This document shows, piece by piece, positions 1-20,744 of a stretch of DNA of 64,000 nucleotides (position 1 is the stretch's first letter; each line of letters starts with the position of its first letter). The notes beneath the pieces are model-generated. The model had not been told where the DNA came from. It saw only the letters and a list, made by a program, of their open reading frames with translations, and searched no databases. The position numbers were made by a program, and so were the translations under genes. Source of the stretch: Phragmites australis (Eukaryota > Streptophyta > Magnoliopsida > Poales > Poaceae); the NCBI RefSeq assembly GCF_958298935.1, contig NC_084937.1, positions 26,731,568-26,795,567 of the forward strand, written 5' to 3'.

Positions 1-678
1 CGACTAGCACTCTGAATCTGACAAGATGACCAAACGCCCCGTGGCTCTGTGAATATGATAAGAGTTTGTTTGGTAGAATTTCTCTTGATTACTGTTTTCT
101 TCTAAAATGAAGGAGAAACTGAAAAAACAGCTCCCTTATTTATTTCATGTATAGAATCATTTTTTCATATAGTTTATTTAAAAAATCACTTTTAACCATA
201 AAATCACTCTCCAGAATCCTCAGGACATAAACCAACAGTGCTAAGTGAACCCATCCAACCAAATCATGTGATGGCACAAGATGTCATTGGAACATGTGCT
301 TCGAGATGCAAAACTAGAACTGCAGAGCAGACGCACTGAATGAACGAAAGCATAGCACTTGCGAAAGAATGCACCAAGGCCGTAATCCACAACTTTGGAT
401 CAGGTTCCCCATACTCTCCCCACTGATAACAGTAGGCTACGGATCACAGATTCACAACAGGTGCAAAAGGATAATACTGACTTTAAGCGATAAAAATGTC
501 ACGGACAATAAACCAGCAGAAGTATGTCATCTAACTGAGTGGTGATTTGTCTTTCCGCAAACAAAACTGGCTATATATAAATCCATTACATAAGACTACA
601 TTGTTCACAGGCCAAAAGTTTCTGCAGATGACAAGAAAAGCTTCCTGCTTCATGAAGATACCTCTCTTGCTTGAATCT
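1..678. other. Downstream flank of RPL38
   Basis: AT-rich sequence that follows the RPL38 stop codon on the minus strand. Its right part must hold the RPL38 3' UTR and polyadenylation region, whose end I cannot place. I see no other gene or clear repeat. The short open frames here have no recognisable content. Confidence 0.5.
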
Positions 679-3084
<2,406 letters not shown>

Positions 3085-3162
3085 CTTTCCCTGAGAAGTG
3101 GCGGTCTCGGTGGGCGCAGCGTCGGGGGATGCCGTGGCGGCGGCGCGCGGAGGGGAGAGCGG

Positions 3163-3190
3163 GTATATAGGGGCGGGGAGAGAAACCCTA
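3163..3190 (-). promoter_or_regulatory. RPL38: RPL38 core promoter: TATA box and telo-box
   Basis: On the minus strand, CTATATAC (about 3170-3163) lies about 80 bases upstream of the exon 1 ATG. A telo-box TAGGGTTT/AAACCCTA (3190-3183) lies just upstream of it. Telo-boxes near the transcription start are a known signature of plant ribosomal protein and translation-factor genes, usually acting with site II (TGGGCY) elements. I infer that this pair drives RPL38. Confidence 0.7.
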
Positions 3191-3445
3191 GTTGGAGAGA
3201 AGCGGTTTCCGAAAATGCCCTGAGGGGTGGGGAGAGTTGGCGTGGGGACACTGCAGGTGGGTCCGGATGTACCATGTCGATAATGTAACTTACCTCGTGT
3301 TTTTCCCGATTACGTACGTATAGGCCAACATTGCACATGCCAAATGATTTATTTGCCTCTTTGAACAGATGGATATGAGAAAGATGAACCAAATGATTTT
3401 GAAGCAAGTCAAGAGTTAACCTTTGAATCTTTTTGACAGAGCTCC

Positions 3446-4255
3446 TGAACGGAGAGCTCGGGTTACCGGAGTGTAAGGCTGCGTCAGCAAAAGGGTTCTT
3501 TCGTAAAATTCCCTAGGCGACATCTTTTATTTCCTACATCTTGGGCGCACGAGCTTGATCTAACGGTCAAGATGGACCCAAACTCGGGCCCGTTTTAGGG
3601 GTGTAAATAATAATAATATGAATGTGAAAGCCTTTTTCACAAAAAATTATTCGGCCACCTTTCTATTTTCTGTAGACATGAACAACACGGTCTTGATCTA
3701 ACGGTTGAACAGAGCCCAGGGTTGGACCCTGATCCAAATCAGGGGTGTAAATGGAAACATAAAACATACTAATAGGGTCGTTTATGAAAGAATCCTTCTC
3801 AGCGTGCCGCCCTCCTCCCCGCTCTCCCAGGCGCGCGCCGGCCGGCGAGCTGCCCACCGGCAACCGGCCAAGTTACGGTTCCGCCGCCGCTGAACGGAGA
3901 GCTGGGGCTCTTTTGTAAAATTCCCTAAGCGACATCTTTATTTCCTACATCTTGCCTTGATCTAACGGTCAAAACGGGCCCAAGTTTGGATCACGATTCG
4001 ATCCAAGTTAGGGTGTAAATGATAATAATATGAATGTGAAGGCCTTTTTCATAAAAATATCTCGGCTACCTTTCTATTTTTCTGTAGACATGGACAACAC
4101 GATCTTGATCTAACGGTTGAACAGAGCCAAGGGTTGGATCGCGATCCAAATCAGGGGTGTAAATGAAAACATAAAACATACTAACAAGGTTGTTTATGAA
4201 AGAATCCTTCTCGGCGTGCCGCCCTCCTCCCCGCTCTCCCCGGCGCGCGCCCGCC
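3446..4255. repeat. Diverged tandem duplication of about 0.4 kb
   Basis: Two copies, about 3446-3850 and 3891-4255, share the same order of landmarks. These are TGAACGGAGAGCT, TTGATCTAACGGTCAA, a run ending AATAATATGAATGTGAA, TTGATCTAACGGTTGAACAG, and GTTTATGAAAGAATCCTTCT followed by a CG-rich block. Copies differ by scattered substitutions and small gaps, so the duplication is not recent. It separates RPL38 from the BAGP1-like gene. The CG-rich ends create spurious open frames on both strands that I do not treat as genes. Confidence 0.85.
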
Positions 4256-5237
4256 ATGGGCGCTGCCGCGCGCCCCTCGTTAGCCGAAGCCGAGAGGCCG
4301 CCGGAGATAGAGACGTCTCTGGGGGAGAAGGAATCTGTGGTTTCCACCTCTGTGCCGTTCTCTCTAGGTCCAGCGGACGCGGAACCCCCTCGCGGCGCAC
4401 GATGGATGCCCGAGACTATAGCTCTGGTCACGACCGGCGACTGCTGCCGCTGGCAAGCTGGGAGCGGCATGCTGGAGAGCGTCGGCGTCGCCATGGCGCA
4501 TGTCCTAAATGTTTCAATTGGAGGATTCCACCGGCGGAGGACGAGCTGAATGGGCAGAGCATTACTCTGGACGGCGGCGTGTGCTGTTCAGGTGGCGCAC
4601 AATTCAGGTCAGTGGACTAAGCATATGTAGCTATGCACATTTGGTGAACCATCAGTGATCCCAAATGTACATTTTACATGCAGATGAGAAAAGAGAATAA
4701 TATGGGGAGAAATGATTTTTTTGTGCATGCTAGTGGCTATCTAGGCATCTGCAAGGTGGAGCTGCAGGCACCACCACCAATTATCTTCAGTAACTTGTAC
4801 ATTAATCCTATCTTAAGAGAGAAAAAAGTATCACCAAAGTAAACAGGAAAGTGGCAGATGAAATGGGATGCTTGTTGTTTTACTAATTCATATGGAAAGT
4901 TGTGAAGCTAGTTGTAGGACATCGAACTTTTATTTGCACAATATAAGCCCTTTGTAACTAAAGAAATGTACACTATAAAAGTTCTCTCTTTTCTTTCTTT
5001 CTTTATTCCATCTTGAACAGAACACAAATATACATCAGACAAAATAGATACAGCAATGACAGAGAACGAAGAAGTTTACACGCTACAAGATCTGCACATT
5101 CTTTTTGAAGGCACGTAATCATGTTAGATGTGGACTAGTTACAGGTACACTTGCCCTTCTGTGTATAACATCATAATTCATTAAGTATAATGAGACGGCA
5201 AATGTAATCCTACATCAGGAGGCACAACCTGAAATAA
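4256..5237. other. Intergenic region, 3' flank of the BAGP1-like gene
   Basis: The left third is GC-rich and open in several frames but without a recognisable protein. The rest is AT-rich and should contain the 3' UTR of the minus-strand gene that ends at 5238. No RNA gene or repeat boundary was recognised. Confidence 0.45.
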
Positions 5238-13314
<8,077 letters not shown>

Positions 13315-14619
13315 GCCGACCGCACCCGCGCCCGCGCCCGCGCCCACGAGGAGGGTGCCGTGCCTAGGGTTTCGGGAGCGGGAGGGGCACGCGCGCGAGG
13401 TCCATGGGAGCGAGGAAGGAATGGGAGGAGCGAGGAGGTGGTGGTTATGGAGAGGGTCGACGAGGCGGAGAAGGTGGAAGCCGTCGGGCTCGCGGGGTAC
13501 CCCCTCCCCCCTACTGGACCGCTCCAGTGGAAGGATCGGACGGCTGATGCTGCTTGACCGGGAGGTGGCGCGAATCGTGACGCGATGTGGGGAGGACGGG
13601 CTATGACGCTGGTCGCGTGGGCCCGCACAGGCGCCGGTCGGGCCGGGGGATTGACTTTGACCGTGCCGATGCACAGCGACGGGCCCGTCAGATCGAAGCC
13701 GTTTTTTCTTAGAACTTTCTCACCGGTTTCGCTACGTCAGATCGAAGCCGTTTTTCTTAGAACGCATCAGCCAATCGAATTCTAGGAGAAAAAAGATCCC
13801 GAAGAAGCTACCAATCTTCAGCAAGATGGTTCCTTTCTTATAACAAATCGTCTGCTTAATTTTCCATAGATTTGTAGACCTACCCAAGTACCCATCTTCA
13901 GCACTTGGTTTTGGTTTTCCCCATACCAATCTTCAGTGTTCTATTTATCATTGAAATATGCTTGCAGTTACAGTGCAATTTTGCAACATATGCATTTTGT
14001 TAATGTATCAGTTTCTGCAAGTTTAATTCTTTAAATCTATGCGTCTTTGCAGTAAACCAAAACCATACCTCTTAATTCTTGTTCCATTGGTTTTTGTGTC
14101 AGTGCTCCTTTGTAAACCCTGCAGAAATCAATTCCAGTGGACAGAAATCTGATAGATAAGCAACCAACACTAACAAAGGGTTTTGTCCCAAGTAAGTTGT
14201 GTAGGCAAAACTATAAAATCCAGTGAACAGGAATATGATAGATCAGCAAAAACGAAAAATTACTTGAAGCATAAGTAGTAGCAAAACCGTCTGTTTGTTT
14301 CTCTTCACTTTGTAAATTCGGACAATGTATAGGTAGCAGCATCCGAAGAAAAGTGTTGCTGATCATAGCAAAAGTCTGGAGTCTGTGCCTCTCTAAGGTT
14401 CACTAGGTGATGACTCCGCTCTGCTTCCAGTACTTACCGTGCAGTGATTTCAATTTTATTTTACAATTTTTTTTCACCAGCGAAAAGATCAAAATTTATA
14501 AAAATTCATAAATTTTTTGTCATTCGCTCTGTGAATCCATATGTTAATGAAAAAAATTTCAAAATTAAATATTTTGTTCACATATTCACCGCGTGCATTT
14601 CGAGGGACCCGTACCCTCA
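13315..14619. other. Upstream region of the BAGP1-like gene
   Basis: The first 250 bases are CG-rich and should hold the minus-strand promoter and 5' UTR. A telo-box (AAACCCTA, minus, 13372-13365) sits about 50 bases before the ATG. A 26-base direct repeat with the core GTCAGATCGAAGCCG occurs at 13687 and again at 13736. The rest, from about 13770, is AT-rich with no gene or element that I recognise. Confidence 0.5.
13365..13372 (-). promoter_or_regulatory. Telo-box upstream of BAGP1-like start
   Basis: AAACCCTA on the minus strand, about 50 bases upstream of the chosen ATG and within a GC-rich leader. The motif is common near transcription starts of plant housekeeping genes. Function here is inference. 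Confidence 0.45.
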
Positions 14620-14629
14620 ATCCTGCAAC

Positions 14630-14837
14630 GGATTCTCATGATTTTGCTTCGGCAAAGTCAGAGGTGGTACAGTAAATCGTGTGTGTAAACAGTAAAATAC
14701 AGTTTATTACTGTAGCAAAGAAATGTAGCAGATACTGTTGAAAACGGGTTGAAAATGGTATTGTAGCACTAAATCCGGACTGTCCATTCGCGAGAAAATA
14801 CCAACCGCGGTACTCTGACTTTGCCGAATGCGAATCC
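14630..14837. mobile_element. Mutator-type MITE, 208 bp
   Basis: Terminal inverted repeats begin GGATTC on both strands and share TTCGGCAAAGTCAGAG further in (left near 14649, right near 14815-14830). The element is flanked by perfect 10-bp copies of ATCCTGCAAC (14620-14629 and 14838-14847). A 9-10 bp duplication points to the Mutator superfamily. It is too short to code and so was mobilised in trans. Confidence 0.82.
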
Positions 14838-14847
14838 ATCCTGCAAC

Positions 14848-16200
14848 CTCTCACCATGTGCGGAGACGAGAACACTCGAAGCTGACGTGCCCGTACAACT
14901 ACCTCTCCCCGGCCGCGTACGCCGGTACGTACGCGCCCTGCAGAGCGCGGCTTGATCGCCCTCTGGGGGAACCTCCGTCTCGTGTGTCCCGGCGACCGGG
15001 AACGCGAAGACGCCCCCAGGAACGACGAAGCCAACGCGAGTTGCCGCCGGAGCTTCGTGGGCGTGAGCGACCAGCCGCCGGAGCGGCTCGCGCCGGGCCG
15101 TTCGCTCAGTTTGGTCCGCTGCGGATGTGGCATCCATGTGGCGACCGCCAGCGGTTCCGGGGCATGCAAGGGATTTGGTCGTGTCGTCTTCCGGCAGTCC
15201 GGCACCGTCAACACGCGGAGCGGAGGAGGCCGTCGAGGTGCTCGACTGCTATGACTTCGGCGGTGGCCGTAAGCTGCGAGTCGACTGGGTTTATCCTCGT
15301 GTGCGCTGAGAGAGTCAGGAATGGAATCCTTTGTGTTGTGAGCTCATCGCTTGTACGGTCTTCATGCTTATGTGGCATCCTGATATGCAATATTTTGCTG
15401 ACATGGCACACTAGTCAGCGCTACATATCCTCAAAACAATCAGCTTGCAGTAATAAATTTGAAAAAGACAGCATGCTGGCAGCTCAATATTTTATATCGT
15501 TTTCTATTGAAATTAAATTCGCTCTTTGCTCGATATTTTACTTATTGAGGAGCAAAACTAAAATGGGGACTTCTTTGTTATTGTTCATGTGTAAAAATCG
15601 ACAAAACTAATTGCGGATCGAACTAAAACTGAGAAAGGCATAACTCATTGGCATATGCTAAGGGATATGTTGGTGGTGCCTTATCCAGTGTCAAGCTTGC
15701 AGCCAATGGCAACTTGACAGGACGCCTGCGTGGGGCCATATCTATCACCTCTCTTGGTTGCATTTGCAGGAGACATGCATTCTACTGCTATTAGCATACA
15801 ACATTCTCCATTCTGTGCGTCGCCAAGGCGGCAATGGCGCATACCATGCATCCCCTTTCCACAACACAAAACAAAAACATCATTCTGAATATCCCTCAAA
15901 AATCTCCCGCTCTGAAGAATAGCAGCAATTTTTCTCTGGGAGCCAAATGCGAGGCCAGGAGGTCTGTGAAGAACATTTACATATTCAGTCATTTTTCTGT
16001 TCTTTATTTTTTGAGGCAAAACGACAGGGGGATCAGAACTTCCCCACCTGATCTAACTTCAAATCAATTGTTACCCAACGTATTACAACAAGACATGACG
16101 TAGTTACGCCTGATATTGCTTTTGAATGTGTTATTTTCCTCTTTCTGAAAATGTTCTTTGTTTGTTACAACATTGAGTCTTTGATGCATTGCTATTATAG
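14848..16200. other. Region upstream of the lumenal-protein exon
   Basis: From 14848 to about 15310 the sequence is CG-rich and open in several frames on both strands. The rest is AT-rich. The 5' exon(s) of the plus-strand gene ending at 16429 should lie here. One GT after GGCCGTCGAG near 15237 would give the right phase, but the peptide it would join is arginine-rich rather than a typical transit peptide, so I do not call it. Confidence 0.4.
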
Positions 16201-16429
16201 GGCATTTCTGTGTGGCTTGATTGCTGCTGGTGCTGGTGCAATGCTGGGCCCTGACATTGCTTCTGCTGCTTCTAAGAGGCGGTCGCCACCACCGGCGCCG
16301 ACGGAGGAGAAGAAAGACCCCAACGTTAGCGGGGTGCAGGCTAAAGTGCTTGCTAGCAGGAAGAGGAAGGAAGCCATGAAGGAAGCTGTGGCCAAGATGA
16401 GGGAGAAAGGGAAGCCCGTCGATAAGTGA
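16201..16429 (+). CDS. Last exon of a small protein, probably thylakoid-lumen targeted
   Basis: An acceptor (CTATTATAG) at 16200 opens a frame ending at TGA 16427-16429. The encoded segment begins AFLCGLIAAGAGAMLGPDIA, a hydrophobic stretch ending in an alanine-rich ASA site. It continues into a charged tail with a proline patch (RRSPPPAPTEEKKDPN) and a lysine/arginine/glutamate-rich helix (LASRKRKEAMKEAVAKMREK). A hydrophobic span followed by an A-x-A site is the look of a thylakoid transfer domain cleaved in the lumen. The chloroplast transit peptide would be in an upstream exon that I could not identify. I do not recognise the family. It may be a complete two-exon gene or an orphaned 3' exon. 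Confidence 0.55.
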
Positions 16430-16833
16430 AAGACTAGATAAGATAGCCTCATTTTGGCTGGAGAACTATAATTTACGAAGTGATAGAATTATTCACTTTC
16501 TGCGTACAGTTGACAATAAAAAAATGCTGATGCAATGTAACTATGTGTATCAGCTTCATTGCTGTTGCGGTGCATTTGTTTCATGCGAGCTCAGACTGTA
16601 TGAATCCAGTTTAATATTTATAGTTGATCTGATATGTTGTTATTGAAATATCGTACTAGTACAATTCTATTCAATAATTGGATGCAATGAAAGCCAATGC
16701 TGAATGGATACATCGTTAACATGTTAAACGTAAAAACAGACACAACTTATAGGGAATACATACATGTATGAAACAATTTTCCATGGCTCCGCCTTCATTG
16801 CTCAGCTGTCACACTAGTGGGCGGATTTGGTTA
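16430..16833. other. Intergenic, between two convergent gene ends
   Basis: AT-rich spacer between the plus-strand exon and the minus-strand NLR-1 3' end. The left part probably holds a 3' UTR. Nothing else was recognised. Confidence 0.4.
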
Positions 16834-18162
16834 CTAGAGTACAATCAACTTGCCAACAAGGAACTTAGGTCGTCTAACGTGTACAGAGACTTGTCCTTGT
16901 AGTATCTTCATCATGTTCTCTTTCTCACCACAATTCTTCAGAAGAAGCTCCTTAAGGTTCAACAGGGATTGCACTCCGGACAAGCCCTTCTCTTTGTCTT
17001 GTAGTGATGGGCACTTGTTCACCCAAAGTTACTCAAGGTTAGGCATCGCACCTTTCTTGATTTCTACTGTCTCAATCCTCACTTGCCGTCAATATCAAGG
17101 AACTTGAGCTTAGGAATGTACTAATATGGAAAAGCAACGACTCCCCTACGTAAGAGTTTTCCCACAGGCCTAGCAAAGCCATGATACACAAGTTTTGAAG
17201 GCACAAGATGTCTTCTTCCTTCAGTTCTATCCCCAGTAGCTTCACCTTCGCTAAATCATCGAGTGAATTGATCCATTTAGGTAGCCTGCTGAGCTTACCA
17301 CACAGCCTCAATGAAACTAGATGTTTTGGAACTCTTGATATTTGTGATGTATCCCTTTCCTGAAGAAATTCAAGTGAATCAGAGCGCACTTCGAGCTGTT
17401 GCAATCGGCGTAACTTGCCTATCGACCTGAACAGCTCCTGCCCTTCTTCCTCATTGAATCCTGTGACCCCTAACCTTAACGGGTTTGTTAGCTTCTCGAG
17501 CCCCCTGCCACACCATTGCCCCAGCCAACATTGACCACCCCCAACATGTGCAAGTTCTTTAACTTCTCAATTCCTTCTAGAGCCCTTATACTGAAATGGT
17601 CCATGGTGGAAACCTTGCAGCACTCTCAGTAGCATCATAGACAGGCTGCCATGTTTCCAAAAAGGGAGGCCTTGTGGTTGTCCCTCCGTGACTCTGCCAT
17701 CTTCTATAGCAAATCCTTGGTGAAGTTGACGCCAGCCAGAAGATAACACAGCTTCTCAAGTTTGGCAATGCCATCAGGGAGCTGTGTCACCTTTGTTTCT
17801 TGGATGTTTAATGTTTCCAGGTATCGAAGATTCTGCAAAGAAGACGGAAGCTTCAAAATATCTGTTCCACGCAGGCATAGATACCTTAGGTGGTGTAGCT
17901 CCCCTATATGCTTGAGGTCATCATTCTCCAGATTGATCATGTCCTCCAGGTCTAGCACTCGCAACAGCCGCTTTTTTGAAGAGATGAGAGATGCAGGGCA
18001 TTTTCCAAAGATTGTCAACGATCGGATATATGACATGTTTATCTTTTCCAATTTCTCCTCCCTCCTCTTCCATCCGGATACTACAAGGTGGTGAATCTTA
18101 CTTTGCGGAACTTCATTGGAGTGCCTCTCGATAAGGAATAGTTGGTTCTCCTCGATGGATTT
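16834..18162 (-). pseudogene. NLR-1, 3' part of exon 2 (LRR region)
   Basis: Leucine-rich repeat half of an RPM1-like CC-NB-LRR gene, cut at its upstream edge by retrotransposon A. Minus-strand segments such as SLTIFGKCPASLISSKKRLL, LRGTDILKLPSSLQNLRYLE, LVSLRLCGKLSRLPKWINSL and GLSGVQSLLNLKELLLKNCG follow the LRR pattern and align piece by piece with NLR-2 and NLR-3. They lie in different frames, with stops near 17704 and 17072, so the reading frame is broken several times. The gene continues at 30205 beyond the insertion. It is the most diverged of the three copies. Confidence 0.9.
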
Positions 18163-19765
18163 TGTCGGAGAGTGAACTCCTGTCGCAGGGATCCCGAGAG
18201 ACCCCTTTTTAGAGATTCGGCCGGGGGGATGATCCTGGAAAAGCTTGTGTGGGAAATAAGCGAGAACGGAAATAAATGCGATGGCTAGTGGGAACGCCGG
18301 GTTTTAGACAGGTTCGGGCCGCACGGAGGCGTAACACCCTACTCCTGTATGAGCGCTATATTTATCCTTGAAGGGGATTCTTCAAGGAGGTATCTGGTTC
18401 TAAGGGGAGAACTGTTTACAAAGAGCTTGAGGCTCTTATGTTCCAGCTTAACTTGAGCTGGTTCGAGTGTCTGTCGATCTATCTTTGGCCTGGCTCGCCG
18501 GAGATTGTTGGTTATCTGGTCTCTTGGTTGTCTTGTGGTCGGGGGCTGTTGCTCTCCTTTTTTAGTGTTCTCCATCCTTTCCTTTTATAGGCGCGCCGAC
18601 CTCAACATATCCTGAATGGGAAAGAGGGGACGCGAATGCCAAGGTGCCACGGAGAAAGGCGTAATCATTTCATCTTGGCGAAGTGACAGGGGCGGTGGAG
18701 AAATGCGGCGCGCATTCGACCACCATCCGCTGCGGAAGCCTCGGGGCGCCATGAAAGGGGCCCACCGGGCAGCCTCAGAGGTGCCCGGTGCGCCCACCCT
18801 GTCTTGTTCTTCTGCCAGGGCAGGGTGGCAGGCCGAGCGCTTCGATTCTGGCAACGTTATCCCGAGGCACCTGGATGAAACGGGACGGGACCCGTGCATT
18901 TAATGGACCCACGCCCCCCTGCCAGTGCATGGCAGGGTCTGACACTGGGGCGTGGGCAGCTGAGAATGTCAGGATGTCAGGATGTCAGACCGCGCGTGCC
19001 CATTAAATGCGGCATTGGGCCTTTGACTGGATGACACCCTGACGACGGGACCCTTTGGGTCGTTGAATGATCTTGCGCGAACCTTCGGGGAACCGAGTCC
19101 TCGGGGGCTACCTCGTGCAGCCCCGAGCACTCTCTCCCGAGCACTTGAGTGAGACCTTCGGGGAACCGAGTCCTCGGGGGCTGCCACGTGCAGCCCCGAG
19201 CACTCTCTCCCGAGCACTTCGGTGGGACCTTCGGGGCACCGAGTCCTCGGGGGCTGCCACGTGCAGCCCCGAGCACTCTCTCCCGAGCACTTCGGTGGGA
19301 CCTTCGGGGCACGAGTCCTCGGGGGCTGCCACGTGCAGCCCCGGGCACTCTCTCCCGAGCACTTCGGTGGGACCTTCGGGGCACCGAGTCCTCGGGGGCT
19401 GCCACGTGCAGCCCCGGGCACTCTCTCCCGAGCACTTCGGTGGGACCTTCGGGGCACCAAGTCCTCGGGGGCTGCCACGTGCAGCCCCGAGCACTCTCTC
19501 CCGAGCACTTTGGTGGGACCTTCGAGGCACCGAGTCCTCGGGGGCTGCCGCGTGCAGCCCCGAGCACTCTCTCCCGAGCACTTCCTTCTTAGTATTTGGG
19601 CTCTGCAGATCATCGGGGAACTAGGGTGCTCGGGAACCAGAGGCGGCGGCCCCGAGCACCTTCTCCCGGGACTTAGCTTCTTCTTACCTTGCAGGGTGGT
19701 GACATGTGGTGGATGGCCGGCCTGGCCTCGGGACTTAGGGACCCCTGGTTCTGAATACACCGACA
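18163..19765 (-). repeat. 3' LTR of element A
   Basis: 1,603 bp. It matches the 5' LTR closely except that its tandem array has 7 units instead of 9, which accounts for the whole 146-bp length difference. The LTR TATA box CTATAAAAGG lies on the minus strand at 18590-18581. Confidence 0.95.
19080..19588. repeat. 73-bp tandem array in 3' LTR of A, 7 units
   Basis: Seven head-to-tail units, each reading CCTTCGGGG, CCGAGTCCTCGGGGGCTGCC, ACGTGCAGCCCCGAGCAC, TCTCTCCCGAGCACTTCGG. Each unit centres on a near-palindrome with CACGTG in the middle. On the transcribed strand the core reads CACGTGGC, which is both a G-box and an ABRE core. The array lies in U3, upstream of the LTR TATA box. Because 73 is not a multiple of three and stops are rare, the array shows long open frames in many frames; these are not genes. 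Confidence 0.95.
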
Positions 19766-19781
19766 GTAGCCCCCGGGCCCG
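19766..19781 (-). other. Polypurine tract of element A
   Basis: Directly before the 3' LTR in transcription sense the sequence reads CGGGCCCGGGGGCTAC and then TGTCGG. A G-rich tract abutting the LTR primes plus-strand DNA synthesis. Element B lacks this tract. Confidence 0.75.
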
Positions 19782-20081
19782 TTGGTAGCCGATGGGACGG
19801 AGACTGCGAATGGGCCCTTCGTCGCGACCGAGGCCAAGGCTGGCGCGGACGCCATGTGGCAAGCTTTCGAGGGGTGGCCCTTGCGGACCTAGACCTCAAG
19901 TATGTTCCAACGGGAAAATGAGTGGACGCGTGTCCACACAACTTCCGAAGGGTATCATAACCATACGGGCGGCACGCGCGGTCGCCGCGCAGATCGAGGA
20001 AAATACGCCTGGCAACCGCTGACATCGCACGATCGGCGGGAGAATGAGTTGAGTCGCCGAGAAGGCGAACTGAGTCGCTGA

Positions 20082-20744
20082 GAGGGCGAAGCTGCTGCTG
20101 CGACGGCCGCCGCGGCTACCAGGGCGGAGGAGAATGCGAAGCACGAGGCGGAACTGGCCGAGCGCGAGCGCGCCTTGTCCGAGATGGTGGCCAAGACGAA
20201 GCAGGCTGCCGCCCCCACCGCGGCTGGCGGTTCTTCCGATCCGGCCGGGGACCAGGGACTCGAGGCACAGCTGCGGGCCACCAAGGAGAAAATCGAGACT
20301 GCCTTTGTCTCGCGGGTCAACCTCGAGCATATGCTGGAGGACATACTCCGGCGGATGCGACGGGCCGTGGAGAAGGGTGGTCTCGGACGGCTTGTCGACG
20401 ACAAGAAAGGCGACGGCCCCGCACGACAAGTGTTGGGGTTGCAGCAGGTCTGCGAGCGCCTCGAGACCCTGCCTTGGGCAGTCCAGGAACTCGCTGCCCG
20501 GGAGGGACGTGGTTTGGCACGTGCCGTGGCCGAGCACGTCCTGGCCTGCTACCGAAGCAGGGACCCGAACTTCCCACTGGAGCCGGCGCGTGAGGGAGTG
20601 GTCGAGGCTGAGGGGGAGGCCGCCCGGGCAGCGGTCCGGAGCACCGCCGCTGAGGTGGCGGCCGGCTTCAGGCGAGAGGTGCCGCCGCCGCCAGCCCCCG
20701 GGGATGACTCAGAGGATTCAGCCGACGCTTCTACCGCTGACTAG
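20082..20744 (+). pseudogene. Antisense ORF (aORF) remnant of A, coiled-coil C-terminal part
   Basis: A plus-strand frame, opposite to gag-pol, lying between integrase and the 3' LTR. It is open from just after TGA 20079-20081 to the stop at 20744. It reads alanine/glutamate-rich helical sequence (AELAERERALSEMVAK), then LRATKEKIETAFVSRVNLEH, VLGLQQVCERLETLPWAVQE, AARAAVRSTAAEVAAGFRRE and an acidic end SEDSADASTAD. The predicted product is a coiled-coil protein of unknown function. Additional ORFs in this position and orientation are known from Tat-lineage elements. The N-terminal part and promoter, still seen in B, are deleted here. The join lies near 20040, where A and B stop matching. Confidence 0.75.

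Noticed and set aside
4117..4620. Two overlapping open frames of 119-167 codons on the plus strand and one of 142 on the minus
   Set aside because: They lie in the tandem duplication and GC-rich DNA, contain no recognisable domain, and the paired copy does not preserve the frame.
14636..15610. Overlapping frames of 100-260 codons on both strands
   Set aside because: CG-rich composition keeps frames open. Part lies over the MITE. No domain or splice-consistent exon could be supported.
19067..20022. Long overlapping open frames on both strands in the LTRs of A and B (arginine/proline/serine-rich, repeating about every 73 residues)
   Set aside because: They are the 73-bp tandem array read in all frames; three units make 73 codons and the unit has no stop. 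Not protein-coding.
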